Source of the DNA: an uncultured Ignavibacteria bacterium
GTDB lineage: Bacteria > Bacteroidota > Ignavibacteria > Tepidaquicellales > OLB5
NCBI GenBank assembly: GCA_937873695.1
Contig: CALMYL010000017.1
Location: 1-64,000 of the forward strand
Length of the DNA: 64,000 nucleotides
Direction of reading: 5' to 3'
The notes below the pieces were generated by a model. That model ran no database searches, had not been told where the DNA came from, and was given only the letters and a program-made list of their open reading frames with translations. Every line of letters starts with the position of its first letter. The first letter of the stretch is position 1. Below are positions 54,017 to 63,102 of the stretch, one piece after another. Both the position numbers and the translations under genes were made by a program.

Positions 54017-54147
54017 TAAATCGCTTTTTTGAGCTATTTTTGAAGTTTTTTATGCTATAAACAAATTTTAGGCTTGATATAGTTGCAATAAGTGTTAATT
54101 TTTATACTCAATCAATTAACTAATTTAATAACAAACTAGTCAAAACA

Positions 54148-55905
54148 ATGAAAAAAATCTTTTCGCTTTTGTTTGCTGTTTTGGTTTTAACTTTTGTTAC
54201 AAGTGCACAGGATGCTCCTCACTCAGTAGGACCGGCTCCGGTTCAGAATCTGGTGCAGGCTCCGGTTGCCGGTGATTTTGATGCATCGATCGGAAAACGT
54301 TATTTTTCACAGATCTCATCATCCCCGACCTTCCAGTTCGGTAAAGCTTTCACAGAATCATGTACCATCACAAACGTTGGTGCACCTTTCACAATTACAT
54401 TCCCGGGCGGTTTAATGTACAGGAATGGCGTTGTTTACACATACAACCAGTCATCACCGTTCCAGTTATGGTCAATTGATACCACAACAGGTACACATAC
54501 ATTAGTATTCAACATGACAGGCGTTCCCCAGGCTAACTTCACAGGTATGGTTTGGGATGGAACAAACGTATATGGTATGTCAACAAGCATCACACAGTCA
54601 CAGATCTTCACAATCAACATGACAACAGGTGTTTGTACCCCGATCGGATCTGCATCAGCAGTTTGCGCAGGCGGTATTACATTACTTGGCCGTACAGGCG
54701 CACAGTACAGCTTGTTCGCACTTGATATCGTTGCAGACAACTTATACAAAGTTAACAAAACAACAGGTGTATTCACACTCGTTGGACCGCTTGGTGCAAA
54801 CCTGAACTTCGGTCAGGACGGAAGTGTTGATAACAGTGATTTCGCATTCTATGCAATGGACTATTCAACAGGTCCTGAATTAAGAAAAGTAGATACAGCA
54901 ACAGGTACATTAGGACCGGTTCTTTGCACATACACAGCTCAGGCTACAGGTATGGCAATATTACCTCCTTCAGCACCGCCGGTAACAACATTCCCGGATG
55001 TACTGTACTACAAATTTGAGCAGAATGCTTCACCAACAACAACACCAAACTGCGCATTACCGCCGGCAGGAACAAACCCGGCAACATTAACCGGCTTAAC
55101 ATTAACATCAGGCGGCCAGTTTGATTCATGTTTGACGGGTACAGGCGGAACAGGCTTCAGGGTTGCAACCGGATGGAACTGCGATCTCGCTTCAGGCAAC
55201 TGGACAATCAGTTTCTGGGTAAACAACCTGGTAGATATGAACCCGACATACTTATTTGGTGATGCAGGTTCAACATCATTCAGATGTTTCTATGGCGGCG
55301 CAGCTGGCGTAGATAACATGCTTTTAAGAGGACCAATGACAGATATTACGATTCCCTGCCCGGCAGGACCCCAGGTATTCCATATGGTGTATGACGGAAC
55401 CAACGTTATCATCTACAGAAACGGCGCATTGATAAGCACAAACCCAAGAACAATTACCATGCCTACAGGTACCGGATTCTTTGTTGGCGGTTATACAAGC
55501 GGCTTTGGTCTTTCAGGCAAGATGGACGAATTCAGATTAATTCGCCGCGCATTAACACCTGCAGAAGTAACAGCTTCATGGAACTCTGACTTAGGCGGAT
55601 GCGGACTTGTTACAGTATCAGAAAACAACAACGAAATACCGGCTAACTTCAGCCTTTCACAGAATTATCCTAATCCGTTCAACCCGGTAACAAATATCAA
55701 ATTCAGCCTTCCTTCATCAGGAATGGTTAAAATAGTGGTATTTGATCTGTTGGGCAGAGAAGTAGCAACACTTGTTAATGATGAAATGTCAGCAGGCAAC
55801 TATACTGTTGATTTTGACGCATCATCACTTTCATCAGGTGTATATTTCTACAGATTAGACGCAGGTAATTTCACACAAACAAAGAAGATGTTACTTGTAA
55901 AATAA
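54148..55905 (+). CDS. T9SS cargo with the same N-terminal domain but a LamG-like C-terminal domain
   Basis: A 585-residue protein. The signal peptide and propeller-like domain (to about residue 275) match the 45894 gene, with 753 bases apparently identical (54217-54969). After LPPSAPPVTTF the P-domain is replaced by a LamG/concanavalin-A-like lectin domain (about 283-490: FPDVLYYKFEQNA, WTISFWVNN, FHMVYDGTNVIIYRNGALI, GKMDEFRLIRRALTPAEV). T9SS tail 500-585. Codon use is as biased as in 45894. LamG domains often bind sugars, so this could be an adhesin variant of the same scaffold. Confidence 0.92.
   Translation: MKKIFSLLFAVLVLTFVTSAQDAPHSVGPAPVQNLVQAPVAGDFDASIGKRYFSQISSSPTFQFGKAFTESCTITNVGAPFTITFPGGLMYRNGVVYTYNQSSPFQLWSIDTTTGTHTLVFNMTGVPQANFTGMVWDGTNVYGMSTSITQSQIFTINMTTGVCTPIGSASAVCAGGITLLGRTGAQYSLFALDIVADNLYKVNKTTGVFTLVGPLGANLNFGQDGSVDNSDFAFYAMDYSTGPELRKVDTATGTLGPVLCTYTAQATGMAILPPSAPPVTTFPDVLYYKFEQNASPTTTPNCALPPAGTNPATLTGLTLTSGGQFDSCLTGTGGTGFRVATGWNCDLASGNWTISFWVNNLVDMNPTYLFGDAGSTSFRCFYGGAAGVDNMLLRGPMTDITIPCPAGPQVFHMVYDGTNVIIYRNGALISTNPRTITMPTGTGFFVGGYTSGFGLSGKMDEFRLIRRALTPAEVTASWNSDLGGCGLVTVSENNNEIPANFSLSQNYPNPFNPVTNIKFSLPSSGMVKIVVFDLLGREVATLVNDEMSAGNYTVDFDASSLSSGVYFYRLDAGNFTQTKKMLLVK
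54217..54969 (+). repeat. 753-bp identical repeat, copy 2
   Basis: Same block as 45963-46715. The repeat ends where the LamG-like domain begins, and the upstream signal-peptide DNA differs, so it looks like the product of recent gene conversion or domain shuffling. Confidence 0.92.
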
Positions 55906-55947
55906 TTCATATGAATTTGATCTGATCTTTTTCAGGTCATTTATCAG

Positions 55948-55979
55948 AGCCTGCTTAGTAATAAGCAGGCTTTTTTATT
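55948..55979 (+). terminator. Rho-independent terminator
   Basis: AGCCTGCTTA / TAAGCAGGCT, perfect ten-base stem with a short loop and a T-run at 55971-55976, 43 bases after the LamG-like gene. Confidence 0.9.
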
Positions 55980-56107
55980 TTGATTTTTACATTAAATCGG
56001 TATTTATAGCGATTATGGTTAGCTAATTATCTTATTGATTTAACTCCTTTTATTACCTATTTTAAGGTAGAAGAAATGTAATTAACAAACTTCCAGGGGG
56101 TGGAATC

Positions 56108-57403
56108 ATGAAAAGATACTTTTCTGTTTTATTATTACTTTTTACTTTTACTGCATTCTCTCAGATCTTTCAGCCGAACCAATGGTGCGGCAATTTTCCG
56201 GTGATGCCGGGTACAGGCACAATTTGGGGCCATGCTTCTGTGGTGCTGGGTGATACAATATACGTGGCCGGAGGCTCATCTTCAGGGGCTCCTTCAACAA
56301 TATTTTATAAGTATTCAATAAGCGGAAATAACTGGAACACCGGTGCAGGTACACCGGTTGCAAAATCAGGGGGTGACCTGGTTGCATGCAGGAATAAAAT
56401 ATATTACATCGGCGGGGGCAACACCGCTGTTGCTACCGGCACATCTGAAACATTTGTGTACGATGTAACAACAGGTGTGTGGAGCGCGGTCGCAGATATT
56501 CCTACACCTGTGACAGGCAATGTGGCTGAGTGTTACGCTGATAGTTTGATATACTGTATGCTTGGCGGCTGGAATACATATGAAACACTTATACAGGTTT
56601 ATAATGTGAATACCAACACATGGGCGCAGGCAACACAGATATCATCAGGTAACGGCAGAAGAAGCTTTGCCGGGGGAATACTTGGCAACAAACTTTTTGT
56701 TTGCGCGGGATTTTCGGGAAGCTTCAGGAATGATTTCTGGGTAGGTACAATAAATCCTGCAAATCCATTGCAGATAACATGGCAGCAGAGGACGAATATA
56801 TCAGTGCCCACCAGCAGACCCGGAGGTACGGCTATTATGGGTAAATTTTATGTTATCATGGGCGAAATATCGGGCGGTGCCGGAAATGACTCGGTTGCGA
56901 TATGGGATACAACCACATCAGCATGGACTTACAGAGACGGTAAACCTGTGAGAACAAATAATCTTTACAGCGCTATTTCGGCAAGCATTACATACTGCAA
57001 CAACCGTCCGGGTGTAAAAATATGGTGCGCAGGGGGCTCTATACAGGGGCAGACAACAAGACCGCTTGATGTTTTTGCTGATACATGTTTGCTTAACTGC
57101 ACAGGTCCGTTGACCGGGATAGAGAATAACAGTATCCCTGCAGAGTACAGGCTTATGCAGAACTACCCAAATCCCTTCAACCCGCAGACAAAAATAGCGT
57201 TTCAAATACCGCGGGGCGGGAATGTAAGGATATCTGTAAGCGATCTGCTTGGCAGGGAAGTGAGCGAGCTGAAAAATGAACATATGAATGCAGGTTATCA
57301 CCAGGTTGTGTTTGATGGCAGCGGTTTTTCGAGCGGCGTATATTTCTATAAAATTGAAACGGGTGCATTTACGGACACAAAAAAAATGGTAATAATTAAG
57401 TAA
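56108..57403 (+). CDS. T9SS cargo, Kelch-type propeller protein
   Basis: A 431-residue secreted protein. Signal peptide MKRYFSVLLLLFTFTAFS, six Kelch-like blades (SVVLGDTIYVAGGSSSG, ACRNKIYYIGGGNTAVATG, ECYADSLIYCMLGGWN, GGILGNKLFVCAGFSGS, TAIMGKFYVIMGEISGG), with paired Cys in the last blade and before the tail. T9SS tail 345-431 (MQNYPNPFNPQ, GREVSELKNEHMNAG, TDTKKMVIIK). A GGGGGTGG just upstream of the start is a plausible ribosome binding site. Surface-exposed; substrate unknown. Confidence 0.92.
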   Translation: MKRYFSVLLLLFTFTAFSQIFQPNQWCGNFPVMPGTGTIWGHASVVLGDTIYVAGGSSSGAPSTIFYKYSISGNNWNTGAGTPVAKSGGDLVACRNKIYYIGGGNTAVATGTSETFVYDVTTGVWSAVADIPTPVTGNVAECYADSLIYCMLGGWNTYETLIQVYNVNTNTWAQATQISSGNGRRSFAGGILGNKLFVCAGFSGSFRNDFWVGTINPANPLQITWQQRTNISVPTSRPGGTAIMGKFYVIMGEISGGAGNDSVAIWDTTTSAWTYRDGKPVRTNNLYSAISASITYCNNRPGVKIWCAGGSIQGQTTRPLDVFADTCLLNCTGPLTGIENNSIPAEYRLMQNYPNPFNPQTKIAFQIPRGGNVRISVSDLLGREVSELKNEHMNAGYHQVVFDGSGFSSGVYFYKIETGAFTDTKKMVIIK

Positions 57404-57433
57404 AATCGAAACTTTTTCAAAAAACAATAAAAC

Positions 57434-57480
57434 CTACACTGAATACGTGATTGTATCACTTATTCAGTGTAGTTATTTTT
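57434..57480 (+). terminator. Rho-independent terminator
   Basis: A perfect twelve-base stem CTACACTGAATA / TATTCAGTGTAG with an inner GTGA / TCAC pair, followed by a T-rich tail, starting 31 bases after the Kelch gene. Confidence 0.9.
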
Positions 57481-57532
57481 ACTACAATAAGGGGGGACAA
57501 TAATTAATAATTTCAATTAAAGGAGAAATTAT

Positions 57533-58906
57533 ATGAAATTCATTAGTATTCTGATAATCATTTTATTGAGCTTTTCATCCATCCAGGCTCAAAACCAGGA
57601 CTATGATGAAAATTTCACCTACGGAAGTTATTTTACCCCGGAGCCAACTCCATTTCACTTATCCGGTAACTGGTCATTGCTTGCAAATTCACCAAATTCA
57701 GTATCAAGAAGCTGCTGCGCGTTTGTTGAAATAAACGGCGTTCCGTATTTATACCAGTTCGGCGGCGGCAATTCAACTACTGAGCTCAAAAGGGTTGCCA
57801 GGCTGAACCTGTCTAATAATACGTGGCAGAACAATTATTCTGTAATGCCTTATGCCATATCATCAGGTACAGCAATTTCCGTTAACGGCGGCAATGAGAT
57901 CTATGTATTCGGCGGAAACTCACCCAATGGTCTAGGAAAAACACTGAAATATAATGTGTATTCAAATACCTGGGAAACCAAGGCGGATATGCTTACGAAG
58001 ATCACCGATGCACTTGTGGTTAAGCACAGCGAAACAAATATCATAATTATTGGCGGAGGTGACGGCTATTTTGGCCAGAACGCTCTAAAAACAAATAAAG
58101 TGCAGATATACAACACTGCTTCAAATACTTATTCATACTCAACTGACTACCCTATACAGTGCGCTATGCTTGGCGGCGGATTGTACAGGGATACGGTAAT
58201 TACCGGTGGCGGTTATACTACAGGCGGTGTATCGGTATCAAATTGTTACAAAGGAGTAATAAACCCGCTGAACATGAGCATTACGTGGAGTCCTATAACA
58301 AATTATCCCGCAGGACCTATTACCAGGATGGCATCATATGTTGCGGTTAAGGGAACGGGTGTTGGAGTAATGTTCACAGGCGGAGCGGTTGGAGGCTCAA
58401 TACCTACTTCTGCGACCCACTTCTGGAATTTCTGCACGCAGTCGTGGCAGCCGGGTTTACCTGATAATACGCAGGCGCGTTCTAATTACAAGGCCACAGG
58501 CAGGGGATATGATATGGTATATACAACAGGCGGGTATACAACCAATACCAACTCAAACAGAACAGAATATTTAACTTTCACTCACATAGAAGGGCCATGT
58601 ATGAACATGGTTGGAATAAACGGTAATAATAATACAATACCCGAGAAATTTGAATTAAAGCAGAACTACCCGAATCCGTTCAATCCGCAGACATTAATTG
58701 GGTTTTCTTTGCCAAAGGGCACAAATGTGAGGATAATTGTTACAGATGTAAGCGGAAAGCAGGTAAGTGAGCTGGTAAATTCATATTATGTTTCCGGAAA
58801 CCACTCAGTTGCTTACAATGCAGCAAATCTTGCATCAGGAATCTACTTTTATACTATAACTACAAACGAATTTTCACAAACAAGGAAAATGCTGCTAGTA
58901 AAGTAA
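57533..58906 (+). CDS. T9SS cargo, Kelch-type propeller protein
   Basis: A 457-residue secreted protein with AAAGGAG before the ATG and a signal peptide (MKFISILIIILLSFSSIQA). Kelch blades: FVEINGVPYLYQFGGGNS, ISVNGGNEIYVFGGNSPN, SETNIIIIGGGDGYFG, GLYRDTVITGGGYTTGG, GVGVMFTGGAVGGS, GYDMVYTTGGYTTNT. T9SS tail 370-457 (KQNYPNPFNPQ, VSGKQVSELV, TRKMLLVK). Close in design to the gene before it (tail and blade order), so probably an old tandem duplication. Its own terminator follows. Confidence 0.92.
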   Translation: MKFISILIIILLSFSSIQAQNQDYDENFTYGSYFTPEPTPFHLSGNWSLLANSPNSVSRSCCAFVEINGVPYLYQFGGGNSTTELKRVARLNLSNNTWQNNYSVMPYAISSGTAISVNGGNEIYVFGGNSPNGLGKTLKYNVYSNTWETKADMLTKITDALVVKHSETNIIIIGGGDGYFGQNALKTNKVQIYNTASNTYSYSTDYPIQCAMLGGGLYRDTVITGGGYTTGGVSVSNCYKGVINPLNMSITWSPITNYPAGPITRMASYVAVKGTGVGVMFTGGAVGGSIPTSATHFWNFCTQSWQPGLPDNTQARSNYKATGRGYDMVYTTGGYTTNTNSNRTEYLTFTHIEGPCMNMVGINGNNNTIPEKFELKQNYPNPFNPQTLIGFSLPKGTNVRIIVTDVSGKQVSELVNSYYVSGNHSVAYNAANLASGIYFYTITTNEFSQTRKMLLVK

Positions 58907-58929
58907 AAAATTAAAGAAAATGCTCATTA

Positions 58930-58964
58930 AAGCCTCAAAATATTCATATTTTGAGGCTTTTTTA
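58930..58964 (+). terminator. Rho-independent terminator
   Basis: AAGCCTCAAAATA / TATTTTGAGGCTT, a perfect thirteen-base stem with a T-run, directly after the Kelch gene. It lies inside the long upstream frame of the next gene, supporting the later start at 59040. Confidence 0.9.
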
Positions 58965-59039
58965 ATTAATTATTTGAATTGCAAAAAGATATTAAAAATA
59001 TTATTATTCTGTAATTATAAAAAACAAAATGGAGCAGAC

Positions 59040-60809
59040 ATGAAAGTAAATACTTTACTTTTGGGCATTTTTTTAGTTTTTTTAAGCGGCGGATTGATTT
59101 CGCAAACCTTTACAAACGTAGCTCAGCAAATAGGAATTACTTCGACTTATTTTGATGACTATTATATTCCCGGAGGTGGTGCTGGATTTGCTGACTATGA
59201 TAACGATGGAGATATTGATCTTTTAATTGCAGGCAGAACTCTTTTTGTTTTTTATAAAAATAACAATGGGATGTATTCGGATATCACTTCACAAACAGGA
59301 ATCAATTTCAGCGGTGACTGCTTGAAATCAGTGGTATGGGGCGATTATAATAATGATGGCTGGAGAGATGTTTTCCTGACAAGCTGGTACTCCGGAAGCA
59401 GATTGTATAAAAATAATGGAAACGGGACCTTTAGCGATGTTACAACAAGTGCCGGAATAAGTATCCCATTTATGTATCAAACAACAACTGCTGCATGGGG
59501 AGATATAAACCGCGACGGATTCATTGATCTGTATATAGGCAATTATGGAAATATAGAAGGAGCTGGTGAGCAGCCGAATTACTTTTATAAAAACAACGGA
59601 AACGGAACATTTACCGATATCACGAATTCCTCCGGAGCAAAGGACAGTTTATACAAGAAGCCTCTTGCAATAGTTATATTTGATTTCGATATGGATGGAT
59701 GGCAGGATATTTACCTGGCCATGGATAAACAGCAGCGCTCTACACTTTTCAAAAATCTCGGTAACGGTACATTTCAGGATATAACATACTCTTCAAATAC
59801 AATGTGTTATTTTGATGCTATGGGAATTGCTGTGGGAGATTACAACCACGACGGTTTACTTGATATGCATGTAAGCAACGGACCGCCTGGTAATGCAACT
59901 TTCAGAAATAACGGAAATGGTACTTTTACTGATGTTGCAGTAGCCACAAACACAACAATAAATAAAGAGTGCTGGGGAAACAGTTTTATAGATTATGATA
60001 ATGATGGCTGGGTTGATCTTTACGCTTCTGCTTCAGCCGGAATTGACATGTGCGATGTATTATACAGGAATAACCGAAACAACACATTTTCAAATATTGG
60101 GTTCAGCATTGGTATAAGAGACAGTACATTTACATACGGGATTGCCAAGGGTGATTATAATAATGATGGTTATCCTGATATTTGTGCAACTATGTCAAGA
60201 GACTCTGTGGCACATTTTTATAAAAACAGCGGCGGCAGCAATAACTGGATAAAACTGAAATGCATTGGAATGCAAACAAATAAGGATGCAATTGGTACTG
60301 TAGTAACTTCATATGCAGGGGGCTCTATAAATCGCCAGGTTATCCTGGGCGGAAGCAGTTACCTTAGCAGTGATGATGTGGAACTTATAATAGGCCTGGG
60401 CACTTCTGATAAAGCTGATTCAATAGTTATTAACTGGACAAACGGCAATGTTGATAGATCTTATAATGTTCTTAAAAATGGCAGATATACCGCAGTAGAG
60501 GGAAGCGGAGTTATTGGGATACAGCCAATCAATAACGAAGTACCGTTTGCATTTGGATTGTTCCAGAATTATCCAAATCCGTTTAATCCATCAACCAGGA
60601 TACGGTTTTCTTTGCCGGAAGCAGGAAATGTGCTCCTGAAGGTTTATGATATTAACGGCAGGGAAGTGGCTACACTTGTAAATCACAAAATGCAGGCAGG
60701 CACTTATGAAACTGATTTTAACGCGGCCGGTATTTCCAGCGGTGTTTATTTTTACAAAATGATATCAGACAGTTTTACAAGCACAAAGAAAATGATTATA
60801 ACAAAATAA
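59040..60809 (+). CDS. T9SS cargo, FG-GAP/VCBS repeat and ASPIC/UnbV-domain protein
   Basis: About 589 residues. The ATG at 59040 has GGAG and begins a signal peptide (MKVNTLLLGIFLVFLSGGLIS); the frame is open to 58920, but a terminator lies in that stretch. Seven repeats carry calcium-binding DxDxDGxxD loops (DYDNDGDIDLLIAG, DYNNDGWRDVF, DINRDGFIDLYIGN, DFDMDGWQDIYL, DYNHDGLLDM, DYDNDGWVDLY, DYNNDGYPDI), forming a propeller. An ASPIC/UnbV domain (about 405-490, GLGTSDKADSIVINWTNG) and a T9SS tail (505-589) follow. Surface-exposed, calcium-dependent adhesin-like. Directly precedes the haloperoxidase-like lipoprotein gene (3 bases apart). Confidence 0.92.
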   Translation: MKVNTLLLGIFLVFLSGGLISQTFTNVAQQIGITSTYFDDYYIPGGGAGFADYDNDGDIDLLIAGRTLFVFYKNNNGMYSDITSQTGINFSGDCLKSVVWGDYNNDGWRDVFLTSWYSGSRLYKNNGNGTFSDVTTSAGISIPFMYQTTTAAWGDINRDGFIDLYIGNYGNIEGAGEQPNYFYKNNGNGTFTDITNSSGAKDSLYKKPLAIVIFDFDMDGWQDIYLAMDKQQRSTLFKNLGNGTFQDITYSSNTMCYFDAMGIAVGDYNHDGLLDMHVSNGPPGNATFRNNGNGTFTDVAVATNTTINKECWGNSFIDYDNDGWVDLYASASAGIDMCDVLYRNNRNNTFSNIGFSIGIRDSTFTYGIAKGDYNNDGYPDICATMSRDSVAHFYKNSGGSNNWIKLKCIGMQTNKDAIGTVVTSYAGGSINRQVILGGSSYLSSDDVELIIGLGTSDKADSIVINWTNGNVDRSYNVLKNGRYTAVEGSGVIGIQPINNEVPFAFGLFQNYPNPFNPSTRIRFSLPEAGNVLLKVYDINGREVATLVNHKMQAGTYETDFNAAGISSGVYFYKMISDSFTSTKKMIITK

Positions 60810-60812
60810 TAT

Positions 60813-62177
60813 ATGAAAATGAAGAAAAATATTTACAAAATTTCAGTAGTTTTCAGAAATCTGCTGTTCACTGTGTTTGTTCTTTTTGCTTTCAGCTGCA
60901 ACAATGAAACAAACCTCAATACTACTGTAACATCACCATCTGTGCCTGCATCACAAATAGACGCTAAGTACGCGCTTGACTGGATGGATATAGAGTATAA
61001 AATAATAGCTGATCAGCATAATGACAGCCCTCCTCCACCATCAAGGCTGTATTCTTACACCTGCATTACAATATACGAATGCGTTGCACCGGGTATTCCG
61101 TACTCAAGATCTTTGAGTGGTCAGTTGAATGAAATGCCTCAAATGCCGCAGATCAATTCAACTTTGGAATATGACTGGCCAACAGTAATTGCCGCGGCTA
61201 TTAGGCCTGTTATGAATGTTGCATACGACACAATATATCCATCAGCAGTTACTTTAGTTGATAACAAATATGATGAGATTATTGCCGAAAGAAGTGGAGT
61301 TGTTAACAATGAAGTTATTACCAGGTCTATAGAACATGGTCTTGCAATATCAAATAAGATTATCGGATGGATAATGACAGATGGTTATACAGAAACCAGA
61401 AGCATGACTTACCTTCCACCACCAAGGTCACAGAATCCGGCGTATTGGGAACCGATCAATCCCGGTGACATGGCAAATGAACCATATTGGGGAATTTTAA
61501 GGCCGTTTGTTGTAACTAATCCTGAACAGTTTTATATTGATCCTCCGGGTTTCAGTACGGATACAAATTCACAAATTTATAGAGAGTCGGTTAAACTTGT
61601 CGAAGTGTCACAAAATCTGACCCTTGAACAAAAACGTATTGCAAATTTCTGGAATGATAAAATTCGTACAGGGACACCTTCAGGACACTGGGTTTCCATT
61701 ATGAGCCAGGTTGCAAGACAGCTTAGTTTAAAACTTGACAGGGTTGCTCAGATGTATGCATTTATGGGCCCGGCTATGGCAGATGGCTTTATTGTTTGCT
61801 GGAGAGCGAAATATCACTATAATTATTTAAGACCTCAGTCTTATATAAGGGATTATATTGATCCTAATTGGTTTCCTTTTTTAATTACTCCGCCATTTCC
61901 AGCATATCCTTCTGGTCATTCAAGTTTATCGGGAGTTTGTGCTGAGGTAATGAAGGATATATTTGGAGATATGCCTATCACCGATTATACTCACCGGGAT
62001 ATAGGTTATCCTCCTAGATCATTCAATACATTTGCTGAAGTTGCTGAAGAAGCTGCCTTTTCAAGGCTGTACGGTGGTATTCATTATGAGTTTGATTCTA
62101 TCAACGGACTTCAGGCAGGTCATATGCTCGGAAGATATATTCTGAATAAGATTCAGCTTACCACAATTCCTAACTAA
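60813..62177 (+). CDS. Vanadium-dependent haloperoxidase/PAP2-family lipoprotein
   Basis: A 454-residue protein with a lipoprotein signal (LFVLFAFSCNN, lipobox FSC), so probably anchored in the outer or inner membrane outside the cytoplasm. The vanadate/phosphate-binding motifs are all present in order: KYHYNYLRP (Kx6RP), PSGHSSLSG and SRLYGGIHYEFD (SRx5H). This is the acid-phosphatase/V-haloperoxidase (PAP2) fold. The N-terminal half (from about 45, ALDWMDIEYK) is the helical region typical of VCPO/VBPO-like enzymes. Could oxidise halides with H2O2 or act as a phosphatase; motifs alone do not decide. It follows the UnbV-domain gene by 3 bases, so the two are cotranscribed. Confidence 0.85.
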   Translation: MKMKKNIYKISVVFRNLLFTVFVLFAFSCNNETNLNTTVTSPSVPASQIDAKYALDWMDIEYKIIADQHNDSPPPPSRLYSYTCITIYECVAPGIPYSRSLSGQLNEMPQMPQINSTLEYDWPTVIAAAIRPVMNVAYDTIYPSAVTLVDNKYDEIIAERSGVVNNEVITRSIEHGLAISNKIIGWIMTDGYTETRSMTYLPPPRSQNPAYWEPINPGDMANEPYWGILRPFVVTNPEQFYIDPPGFSTDTNSQIYRESVKLVEVSQNLTLEQKRIANFWNDKIRTGTPSGHWVSIMSQVARQLSLKLDRVAQMYAFMGPAMADGFIVCWRAKYHYNYLRPQSYIRDYIDPNWFPFLITPPFPAYPSGHSSLSGVCAEVMKDIFGDMPITDYTHRDIGYPPRSFNTFAEVAEEAAFSRLYGGIHYEFDSINGLQAGHMLGRYILNKIQLTTIPN

Positions 62178-62211
62178 AGAGCATATTAAAGTCATCATTT
62201 TTAATTTCATG

Positions 62212-62238
62212 GAACCCTGTCTTTCAAAGGCAGGGTTC
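62212..62238. terminator. Bidirectional terminator
   Basis: GAACCCTG (62212-62219) / CAGGGTTC (62231-62238), with T-runs on one side and A/T-rich sequence on the other, between the convergent haloperoxidase-like and DoxX-like genes. Confidence 0.85.
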
Positions 62239-63102
62239 TTATTTTTCAATTTTTGATAACGATGAAGTTGATATACTGAAAAGAGAAAAGAGATTACTCA
62301 ATTGAATTTTCGAGGATATGAACCACAACCCCAGGATTGCAGCATAGCTTCCGCCGCGTTCAATCCATTCCCAATAACCAAAAGCAGGATAGAACAGTTC
62401 GCTGAACATTTTCCAGACCAGAATAGGTATCAATAATTGTCTTATTGGTTTTATGAGGATTGCAAATGCCGCAATGATTTCAAATATTCCTATAAATTGT
62501 GCTGCTGAAGCCGGGTTTGAAATTCCTATTGATGCGTATTGATTCAATAGTCCTTGTTTTTGAATCACATTCAGCCATCCATGTCCGGCCAGCAAAAGAA
62601 AAACAGTTAATCTTAAGCAAATTGCAGCGCGGTTTATTGTTTTTTCGTCAGTTGTTATATCAGGTTTCATCTTGGTGAACCATCCTTTCAGATCATTACT
62701 GACTCCATATAAAAATAACATAGCCAGCGGTACACCATAATTCCCCGCACGCTCAATGAATTCGGCAAATGGTTCATGTGATAGCGGCCGCAGCAGCGCG
62801 GTAAAGACTCCCCAAAAAACCAGCCAGGCAGGTACAATCCTCATCGGATAAACCAGCATAGTGGTCCCCATAATAATATCGAAAGTGCCAACAACAGGCA
62901 TTAGTTTATATGCCATTTCCTGACCAATTCCAAAGACGCCAAAATAATTACACCATATTTGTTTGGTGATAATTCCAAAAGCGCCATGGCCTATGAAGCA
63001 CATAGCTATTGCAATCCTGAAAGTGAAGTGCAGTTTCTTTTCGGTAGAAAGATGGTCTGTCAAATTGATAAGATCAATTATTAGTAAGCCACTTCCACGC
63101 AA
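62239..63102 (-). CDS. DoxX-like membrane protein with an internal duplication
   Basis: A 287-residue integral membrane protein with about eight hydrophobic segments in two similar halves. Half 1 (about 25-135): RIAIAMCFIGHGAFG, GTFDIIMGTTML, FIERAGNYGVPLAML. Half 2 (about 160-270): RLTVFLLLAGHGWLN, GIFEIIAAFAIL, WIERGGSYAAILGL. Each half resembles a DoxX/SURF4-like four-helix unit. Function unknown; DoxX-like proteins act in redox or membrane homeostasis. The start overlaps the amidohydrolase stop by 29 bases. It is the 3' gene of that pair. Confidence 0.82.
   Translation of the reverse strand: MRGSGLLIIDLINLTDHLSTEKKLHFTFRIAIAMCFIGHGAFGIITKQIWCNYFGVFGIGQEMAYKLMPVVGTFDIIMGTTMLVYPMRIVPAWLVFWGVFTALLRPLSHEPFAEFIERAGNYGVPLAMLFLYGVSNDLKGWFTKMKPDITTDEKTINRAAICLRLTVFLLLAGHGWLNVIQKQGLLNQYASIGISNPASAAQFIGIFEIIAAFAILIKPIRQLLIPILVWKMFSELFYPAFGYWEWIERGGSYAAILGLWFISSKIQLSNLFSLFSISTSSLSKIEK

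Noticed and set aside
54083-54108. A sigma-70 promoter TTGCAA...TATACT before the 54148 gene
   Set aside because: The spacer is only 14 bases, too short for a credible pair.
45894-55905. The tandem cargo family considered as a mobile element
   Set aside because: No transposase, integrase or terminal repeats at the borders; repeats fall inside coding domains.
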